Source: Pseudomonadota bacterium (lineage in GTDB: Bacteria > Pseudomonadota > Alphaproteobacteria > Micropepsales > Micropepsaceae). Taken from it: a DNA stretch of 6,003 nt. Every line of letters starts with the position of its first letter. Positions within the stretch are counted from its first letter, which is position 1. The notes beneath the pieces were generated by a model that did not search any database, was not told the DNA's origin, and worked only from the letters and a program-made list of their open reading frames with translations. The translations under genes and the position numbers were made by a program. The stretch spans positions 1 to 6,003 of the forward strand of contig JAKBAU010000222.1 of assembly GCA_021808875.1 (NCBI GenBank). The letters run 5' to 3'. Of this stretch, positions 1-4,559 are shown piece after piece.

Positions 1-1392
1 ACGTCCGCCCAGCCCCGACGCAAACACGATGTTTGGATCGGTCTGATCGGGAATATCGTAATCACGCTCATCGCCGCCAACCGGGTGCCAGTCACGATAA
101 CTGATCTGACCATAGTCGCTGCGACTTGCGATGGCGACGGTGCCTGAGTCCTGCTGTCCAGCATAGATCCAGAACGGGAAGCGGTTATCTGCTGCCAGAT
201 GATAGAACTGGGCGGTGGGCTGATTGTACCAGCTGCTCCAGCTTTTCCAGTGATCGACACTGACAACGGCGCCCTGATCGGAGCCAGTGATGATGTAACT
301 GGGATTTTGCGGATTGATCCAAATGTCATGGTAATCGTCCCCGCCTGGTGCGCCCTTGATGATCGTGCAATGGCGACCGCTCTCATCGCAACGACGAATG
401 GACTGGCCAACGGTATAGACCACATCGGGATTTCTGGGAGAGACCGTGATCCGGCTCGCATACTGGTTAGAAATCGCCCGACTGGCATAGACACGCTGCC
501 AATGGCTGCCGCCATCATCCGAGCGCCACAGCCCACCTTCCTTGAGCGAGGAAATGGTCGCGTAGATGCGCGTGCCCGTCTTAATGTGTGTTACCGCAAG
601 GGATATCCGGCCTAGACTTCCCTGCGGCCAGCCGCCCCCCTTCAGGCGCGTCCAGTGCACGCCGCCGTCGACAGATTTATAGATCGCACTGCCAGGGCCG
701 CTGGCCGGCGTGAAATAGCTGAGCCAGGGATATTGACGAGCTTGCCAGGCCGCCGCGAACAGAACATTGGGCGCTTGGGGATCACTCGCAATGCTAGATA
801 CTCCGGTCCAGTCATTGATTTTCAGAACGTGCGTCCAATGACGCCCGCCATCCGTGGAACGGAAGACACCGCGCGCGGCACTGGGAGCAAAAAACTGTCC
901 CTGAGCGCCAACGACCACAATGTTCGGATCATGGGGGGCAATCCAGATCGCTCCGATATGACGGGTATTTTTAAGACCCACGGACTGCCAATGTTTGCCG
1001 CCATCTGTCGACTTGAACAGCCCATAGCCGGCGCCTGTGTCATAGCGCAGCGTGACCTGTCCGGTTCCTGCATAAACGATATCGGGATTTGACGGTGCCA
1101 CTGCCAGCGCCCCAATGGCTGCGGCGGGCTCATGATTGAAAACTGGCTTCCAGGTACGACCGGCGTTGTCCGTCTTCCATACCCCACCCCCGGCACCGCC
1201 AAAGTAGAATGTGTTCAGCTGTTGTGGCACGCCGGTCACGAATGAAGCCCAGCCGCCGCGGAATGGCCCCACAAGCCGCCAGTGCATTGCGCTATAGAGC
1301 TGTGGCGTAGCTGTCGCGGCGACCCCCAAGCTGGTGGTCGCAGCCATAACAACCGCAGCGGCGGTCAGGACTCTGCGCGCAATCGAGCTCAC
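1..1392 (-). CDS. Exported BNR/Asp-box beta-propeller protein (sortilin/VPS10-like), C-terminus beyond window
   Basis: The frame stays open for 464 codons from a GTG at 1392 to the left edge, so the C-terminal part is missing. Residues 1-28 form a signal peptide: SSIARR, a hydrophobic stretch to about residue 25, then ATA before TPQ, so export is expected. The mature part opens with a WRLVGPFRGGW-type segment (38-48) and FGGAGGGVWKT (64-74). Five Asp-boxes with the pattern S/T-x-D-x-G-x-x-W lie near residues 74-81, 128-135, 179-186, 240-247 and 291-298, with a degenerate one (SVDHWKSW) at 378-385. Asp-boxes mark blades of BNR propellers such as sialidases, xyloglucanases and VPS10/sortilin domains. 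The segment around 386-417 (WYNQPTAQFYH, AGQQDSG) fits the large bacterial glycosyl-hydrolase-like BNR proteins, which often run to about 1000 residues. No catalytic residues can be assigned, so a binding or polysaccharide role is inference. The GTG is chosen for its signal peptide and a GGGGGG run 4 bases upstream; an in-frame TTG at 1410 is less likely. Confidence 0.88.
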   Translation of the reverse strand, partial: MSSIARRVLTAAAVVMAATTSLGVAATATPQLYSAMHWRLVGPFRGGWASFVTGVPQQLNTFYFGGAGGGVWKTDNAGRTWKPVFNHEPAAAIGALAVAPSNPDIVYAGTGQVTLRYDTGAGYGLFKSTDGGKHWQSVGLKNTRHIGAIWIAPHDPNIVVVGAQGQFFAPSAARGVFRSTDGGRHWTHVLKINDWTGVSSIASDPQAPNVLFAAAWQARQYPWLSYFTPASGPGSAIYKSVDGGVHWTRLKGGGWPQGSLGRISLAVTHIKTGTRIYATISSLKEGGLWRSDDGGSHWQRVYASRAISNQYASRITVSPRNPDVVYTVGQSIRRCDESGRHCTIIKGAPGGDDYHDIWINPQNPSYIITGSDQGAVVSVDHWKSWSSWYNQPTAQFYHLAADNRFPFWIYAGQQDSGTVAIASRSDYGQISYRDWHPVGGDERDYDIPDQTDPNIVFASGLGGR

Positions 1393-1476
1393 GGTACCCC
1401 CCGAAGTCAATTTCAGTGCGCACGCTATCCTCTTGGTGTTGCAACTCCAAGCGGACAGCCTTGCCAGCGCCCCAGA

Positions 1477-1506
1477 TCACGCGCTCGTGAGATCACACGT
1501 GGTGAT
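1477..1506. promoter_or_regulatory. Two adjacent short dyads, candidate operator
   Basis: TCACG-CGCT-CGTGA (1477-1490) is followed directly by ATCAC-ACGTG-GTGAT (1492-1506). Each has 5-bp perfect arms and both share a TCAC/GTGA half-site. They lie roughly 85-115 bases upstream of the BNR start and about 290 bases upstream of the MerR start. A repeated dyad with common half-sites suits a dimeric regulator, but arms this short can arise by chance in GC-rich DNA. The regulator, if any, is unknown. Confidence 0.25.
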
Positions 1507-1780
1507 GGCTACCGCCCGCCGGATGGAAGACGCCTGCACCCTGAAGACTGCCCCACTGGTCAGTCAGGAGCCTGGGCGCGGATCCTGAAAGGATGGCTCA
1601 ATAGCCAGATCGGCGGTACCAGCGACATCCTGCCCTGCTGCGCCTTTTATCTGGTTATCTGGGGGTTAACATCGGCGTCGAGAAGAGGACGCCTTTTGCC
1701 TTCGACAGGCACGTGGCAGGCTTGTTCACTATGAGAGGCAACGCGCCGTCTCGGTAGCCCCAACGATCGGGACAGGACGC

Positions 1781-1786
1781 GAGGAA
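1781..1786 (+). promoter_or_regulatory. Ribosome binding site of the MerR gene
   Basis: GAGGAA lies 5 bases before the ATG at 1792. This spacing selects 1792 over the second in-frame ATG at 1798. Confidence 0.7.
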
Positions 1787-1791
1787 CCGCA

Positions 1792-2484
1792 ATGAAAATG
1801 AACGAACTGGAACGGCGGACAGGCGTGGGGCGCGAAACCATACGCTTTTATATCCGCGAGGGCCTTCTTCCTGAGCCGCAACGGCGGGCCCGCAATGTTG
1901 CCGTCTATAGTGACGTTCATGTCCAGCGCCTGCGGACGATCCGCCGTCTCAAGGAAGAACGGTTTCTGCCACTCGACATCATTCGGCGGATCCTGATGGG
2001 CGATCCGACCGCTCTTCCTGCTGCAGCCGATCCCTTTGGCGAACTCGCACCTTTGCTCGCCGCCCGCTTGGGCGTAGGCGAAGACGAGCTACCGGTGGAC
2101 CTTGAGACTCTGATCGCTGGTGACGAACAAGCCGCGGGGGATGTCAGGGACATGCGTGAATTGGGCGCCATCACCGTGCGCAAGGAAGGGGACAAGACCG
2201 TGGTGAGCCGTCTGGATGCCCGCATCGTTGCCTTGTGGCGTGATCTACGCCGCGCCGGCTACGAGCCCGCAGCTTTTCCGGTCGACTATATCCGGCTCTA
2301 CATGGACGCCTTGCGTCCCATGGCAACAGAAGAAGTCGCGCGGTTTTTCGCCGGTTTCGAAGGACGCATCGACCAAGGCCGCGCCGCCGAAAGGGCCCAG
2401 GCCGGTGTCGAGATCGTCAATGCCCTGATTGCTGCACTGCGCACGCGCTTTCTCCTTGAAGAAGTAGCGCAGCGGACGCTCTAG
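1792..2484 (+). CDS. MerR-family transcriptional regulator, cysteine-free
   Basis: This 230-residue protein begins with a typical MerR DNA-binding domain. A helix-turn-helix covers about residues 3-20 (NELERRTGVGRETIRFYIRE), followed by the GLLPEP turn and a wing ending in VAVYSD (36-41). The second helical pair is at about 42-69 (RLRTIRRLKEERFLPLDIIRRILMG). MerR proteins bind as dimers and remodel promoters with over-long spacers. There is no cysteine anywhere, which argues against the metal- or redox-sensing MerR branches and for a small-molecule or unknown signal. The length well exceeds the DNA-binding domain. Residues about 110-165 (LIAGDE..., MRELGAITV..., VALWRDLRRAGYE) look like a second helix-turn-helix-like module, and the C-terminal 60 residues are helical and unrecognised. 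The diiron gene starts 109 bases downstream on the same strand with a palindrome between, so it is the obvious candidate target. The family call is secure; the effector is unknown. Confidence 0.9.
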   Translation: MKMNELERRTGVGRETIRFYIREGLLPEPQRRARNVAVYSDVHVQRLRTIRRLKEERFLPLDIIRRILMGDPTALPAAADPFGELAPLLAARLGVGEDELPVDLETLIAGDEQAAGDVRDMRELGAITVRKEGDKTVVSRLDARIVALWRDLRRAGYEPAAFPVDYIRLYMDALRPMATEEVARFFAGFEGRIDQGRAAERAQAGVEIVNALIAALRTRFLLEEVAQRTL

Positions 2485-2536
2485 CACCGCACGCAAGTGA
2501 CAGATCTCTTGACGGCGTAAACAATGCAGTTCATTT

Positions 2537-2555
2537 TGCGTAGCATAACTACGCA
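2537..2555. promoter_or_regulatory. Perfect inverted repeat, candidate MerR operator before the diiron gene
   Basis: TGCGTAG (2537-2543), spacer CATAA, CTACGCA (2549-2555): a perfect 7-bp dyad of 19 bases in an A/T-richer patch, ending 38 bases before the diiron start. A TTGACG (2509-2514) could serve as a -35 element, but the hexamer 17 bases further on (CATTTT, 2532-2537) is a poor -10, so the promoter is uncertain. MerR regulators bind dyads of about this size. A weak 7-bp stem in the leader RNA is the alternative reading. I see no copy of this dyad upstream of the MerR gene itself. Confidence 0.5.
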
Positions 2556-2582
2556 TTCTGACCACGATGTCAGGTTGCGAAC

Positions 2583-2588
2583 GGGAGG
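2583..2588 (+). promoter_or_regulatory. Ribosome binding site that fixes the diiron protein start
   Basis: GGGAGG lies 5 bases before the ATG at 2594. The longer in-frame start at 2567 has no such site and would place the ribosome binding site inside the coding sequence, so 2594 is preferred. Confidence 0.75.
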
Positions 2589-2593
2589 CGGTC

Positions 2594-3718
2594 ATGCAAA
2601 GCACAGAACAAGGCAAACGCAAATTCAAGGACTATTACGAGCTCGCCACCGATGGCTCGCGCTGGACCATCGATCAGGAATTTCAGGCTTGCTTCGACTG
2701 GACCTATGATGAAGGTCGGGCCGGAATGATCGGCCTTTACGAAAAGGGCAAGCAGATGCAGTGGGATGCCCAGACCCGCATCGACTGGGCTCAGGATCTC
2801 GACCCCCTAAACCCGCAGGGCATGCCCGACGAATCGCTGCCCATTCACGCGGCGGCCTGCTTCCAGTCCATGAATGAAACCGAAAAGGGCGAGATCCGCC
2901 GGCATTTTCAGGCCTGGCAGCTGTCACAGTTCATGCAGGGCGAACAGGGCGCGCTGATCTGTGCCGCGAAGATCGTGACCCAGGTGCCGGATTCGGACTC
3001 CAAATTTTATGCGGCCACGCAGACCATCGATGAAGCCCGTCACGTCGAAGCCTACAAGCTCCTGCTCAAGAAATTCAACGCCGTATATCCCATGACCAAG
3101 CCGCTGGCCGATCTCATCGACCAGACATTGCGCGATTCACGCTGGGACATGACCTATCTGGGTATGCAGGTGGTGATCGAGGGGCTTGCCCTGGCTTCGT
3201 TTGGCACCATTCGCGACCACGCCACCAATGAGCTGTGCAAACAGGTCAATGCCTATGTGATGCAGGATGAATCTCGCCACGTCGCCTTCGGCCGCCTCGC
3301 GCTCAGGGACTACTATCCCACGCTCACCCAGAAGGAACGCGACGAACGCGAGCAGTTCCTGCTCGAGGCGTCCTATCTCATGCGCGACCGCTTTGACGCC
3401 ATTGAACTGTGGCGTCACCTCGATCTTCCGATCGAGGAATGCGCCACCGCGATGTATGAGAGCGGTTTTATGGACCGCTTCCGCAATTCGCTGTTCAGCC
3501 GCATCGTGCCCATCGTCAAGGATATTGGCCTGTGGGGGGAGACGGTTCGTAACGGCTACGAAAAGATGGGTGTGATGGGCTATGCCGACGCCGACGTGCA
3601 AGCCCTGCAGGACGAAGATGACCATATCGCCCGGCAATATGATGCACGCCGCGCTGAAATCGCCCGCGTCGTCAACCGTGCCCGCCAAACCGAAAGCAGC
3701 GTGGTCGCCGCCGAATAG
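2594..3718 (+). CDS. Ferritin-like diiron-carboxylate protein (putative oxygenase/oxidase)
   Basis: A 374-residue, mostly helical protein with two exact copies of the diiron signature E-X28-D-E-X2-H. The first uses E117, then D146-E147-A-R-H150. The second uses E196, then D225-E226-S-R-H229. The predicted ligands are E117, E147, H150, E196, E226 and H229, the four-carboxylate/two-histidine set of the ribonucleotide-reductase-R2/bacterial multicomponent monooxygenase/AurF superfamily. Such sites activate O2 for hydroxylation, N-oxygenation or desaturation. The size is near AurF-type N-oxygenases and shorter than monooxygenase alpha subunits, but the extra histidine that AurF carries four residues before its last motif Glu is V222 here. 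There is no signal peptide, so a cytoplasmic location is expected. No reductase, ferredoxin or beta subunit is in view, so electrons must come from elsewhere. The gene follows the MerR gene by 109 bases with a palindrome between, suggesting regulated expression. Substrate and reaction are not deducible; a non-catalytic role is possible. Confidence 0.85.
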   Translation: MQSTEQGKRKFKDYYELATDGSRWTIDQEFQACFDWTYDEGRAGMIGLYEKGKQMQWDAQTRIDWAQDLDPLNPQGMPDESLPIHAAACFQSMNETEKGEIRRHFQAWQLSQFMQGEQGALICAAKIVTQVPDSDSKFYAATQTIDEARHVEAYKLLLKKFNAVYPMTKPLADLIDQTLRDSRWDMTYLGMQVVIEGLALASFGTIRDHATNELCKQVNAYVMQDESRHVAFGRLALRDYYPTLTQKERDEREQFLLEASYLMRDRFDAIELWRHLDLPIEECATAMYESGFMDRFRNSLFSRIVPIVKDIGLWGETVRNGYEKMGVMGYADADVQALQDEDDHIARQYDARRAEIARVVNRARQTESSVVAAE

Positions 3719-3741
3719 GCGGAAAGTAAGGGACAGAAGAG

Positions 3742-3783
3742 CCTCGCAGCCCGCGCGGGCGACCGCCCGCCGGGCCTGTGAGG
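3742..3783. terminator. Strong GC-rich hairpin after the diiron gene, possible terminator
   Basis: Arms 3742-3760 and 3765-3783 pair at 16 of 19 positions around a GACC loop. The tip is a perfect GCGGGC/GCCCGC and the base is CCTC/GAGG with one possible G-U pair. It begins 23 bases after the diiron stop codon. There is no T-run on the plus strand. Read on the minus strand, the stem is followed by a T/C-rich tail (CTCTTCTGTCCC). It could be a factor-assisted or bidirectional terminator, or a palindromic repeat element; a single copy in the window cannot decide. Confidence 0.5.
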
Positions 3784-3847
3784 TCCAGCGAGCATCGCGC
3801 CCGAAATTCCGCGGGCATCCCACCACCGCAGAGTTCGCGCGCGGCGC

Positions 3848-4234
3848 AGACGCCTCCGTCTGATCGCATCCGGCGCCGGCATGGGCGATCCCGCCCTGAT
3901 CACGCCTTGTCAGGGTATCGATCAAGCCTGCAGCTTCGATATCCATGACGTGAGTATTGGCAAGGCACACCGCAGAGATGTTTACCGCCTTCAGCACGTC
4001 AAGGCCGGCAGGGTTAGCGCGCAAATGAAACGCTTTCGGTGCCCCGTACTACGGCTCACGTCTTGTGGTAATGGTTCACTCAAGATTCGCGATGACCCCG
4101 CCTGCTGCCTACAGCAGCAGAGCGACATCGCCCCAGCATTGTTCTGCCTTCATTCCCGCCCGCAGACGCTCGGCTACCAGCCGTCCCAGAATCACGTCAC
4201 CGACAAAAGCGAGCCGTGCCAGCGAGCAGCTCGA
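3848..4234 (-). pseudogene. Decayed N-terminal fragment of a CapA-family (PGA_cap) protein
   Basis: Read in a single minus-strand frame, this stretch gives a recognisable CapA-family N-terminus: LARLAFVGDVILGR (4222-4181), VIANLE (4096-4079), APKAFHLRANPAGLDVLK (4042-3989), AVCLANTHVMD (near 3970-3938) and GLIDTL...GIAHAGAG, after which similarity stops near 3848. These match the family's GDVMLGR, NLE, FRA-P-LD-LK and LANNH-D motifs. Three in-frame stops interrupt it: TAG at 4111-4109, TGA at 4078-4076 (where NLEC is usual) and TAG at 4051-4049. There is no frameshift between the motifs. No start codon with a ribosome binding site is visible; a GAGG 5 bases before an ATC at 4264 could be a lost start. 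Intact family members usually exceed 300 residues, so about two thirds is missing. CapA proteins are metallophosphatase-fold enzymes linked to poly-gamma-glutamate or capsule formation. Stops plus truncation mean no working product. Confidence 0.8.
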
Positions 4235-4283
4235 TGCCGGACTTGCCGCCTGGCGGATCCGGATGGCAGCCTCGGTTGCACGA

Positions 4284-4460
4284 TTATTTCACAATGCAGG
4301 CACGACTTTTTGGCCGCGCCGTCTCGATCACCTTCAGCTTGGCGGCAATCAGCTCAACCAGCTTCCAGATATCCTCCCCAACCTCGCGCAAAGGCCCGCC
4401 CCGGTCCCCGCCCCGGTCCGGGTAATTGTCGCCGGGATCCAGCACCACAAGTCTGGGACT
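4284..4460 (-). pseudogene. C-terminal coding remnant of an unrecognised protein
   Basis: The minus frame from about 4460 to the TAA at 4284-4286 reads like genuine protein: PRLVVLDPGDNYPD, a DRGGDRGG duplication, then the amphipathic helix EVGEDIWKLVELIAAKLK and a basic tail. Third codon positions are mostly G or C, as in real genes of this region. The frame is open up to the stop of the transporter gene, but the part before 4460 is not protein-like, and only a GTG at 4550 without a clear ribosome binding site could start it. I do not recognise the family. It lies just upstream of the CapA remnant on the same strand, so both may come from one former operon. It could also be a small intact gene or a chance frame. 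Confidence 0.35.
4397..4420. repeat. 12-bp tandem duplication
   Basis: CGCCCCGGTCCC (4397-4408) is followed by CGCCCCGGTCCG (4409-4420), identical at 11 of 12 positions. On the minus strand it duplicates four codons and gives DRGGDRGG in the remnant there. Replication slippage is the likely origin. Confidence 0.7.
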
Positions 4461-4484
4461 GATAGCGCCCGTAACCCGCACACC

Positions 4485-4532
4485 CCGTCGGCAGGATGTC
4501 TTGGCCTCAGAGCCTTTATCCTCCCCCGACGG
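4485..4532. repeat. Long-loop inverted repeat just downstream of the transporter gene
   Basis: CCGTCGG-C-AGGAT (4485-4497) pairs with ATCCT-CCC-CCGACGG (4518-4532): 12 paired bases with a small asymmetric bulge around a 20-base loop. It starts 28 bases past the transporter stop. Reading on the minus strand, no T-run follows, so it is not a classical intrinsic terminator. It may help stop or protect the transporter transcript, or mark a rearrangement boundary. Confidence 0.4.
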
Positions 4533-4559
4533 TACAAGAGCTGGCCGCACCGGATTTCC

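Larger units (their letters stand above)
1393..1791. other. Divergent intergenic region between the BNR gene and the MerR gene
   Basis: About 400 bases separate the two divergent starts. Both strands have open frames here (for example plus 1282-1734 and 1334-1588), but they overlap the BNR gene, have no convincing ribosome binding site, and give low-complexity arginine-rich translations that I do not recognise. I see no tRNA-like fold and no mobile element. The region presumably holds promoters for both genes. Apart from the pair of dyads near 1477-1506, no clear regulatory signal stands out. Confidence 0.6.

Noticed and set aside
199..1092. Two plus-strand open frames (199-615 and 655-1092)
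   Set aside because: They are opposite-strand shadows of the BNR protein, whose minus-strand frame carries five Asp-boxes and a signal peptide.
1701..1732. Possible MerR-type promoter (TTCGAC, 20-base spacer, CACTAT) before the MerR gene
   Set aside because: Both hexamers are weak matches and no dyad of useful length fills the spacer, apart from a 6-base CACGTG. It is too uncertain to list.
1282..1734. Plus-strand open frame reaching into the divergent region
   Set aside because: It overlaps the signal-peptide end of the BNR gene, its translation is low-complexity, and no ribosome binding site is present.
2567..2593. Longer start for the diiron protein at 2567
   Set aside because: It has no ribosome binding site, whereas GGGAGG sits 5 bases before the ATG at 2594.
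3137..4024. A 295-codon minus-strand open frame overlapping the 3' half of the diiron gene
   Set aside because: Only its first 59 or so codons are protein-like, and these belong to the CapA remnant. The rest is antisense to a clearly real gene, and its apparent start is a TTG inside the CapA frame.
3881..4462. A 193-codon plus-strand open frame
   Set aside because: It is antisense to the CapA and unknown remnants, has a proline/arginine-rich tail with no recognisable domain, and lacks a good ribosome binding site.
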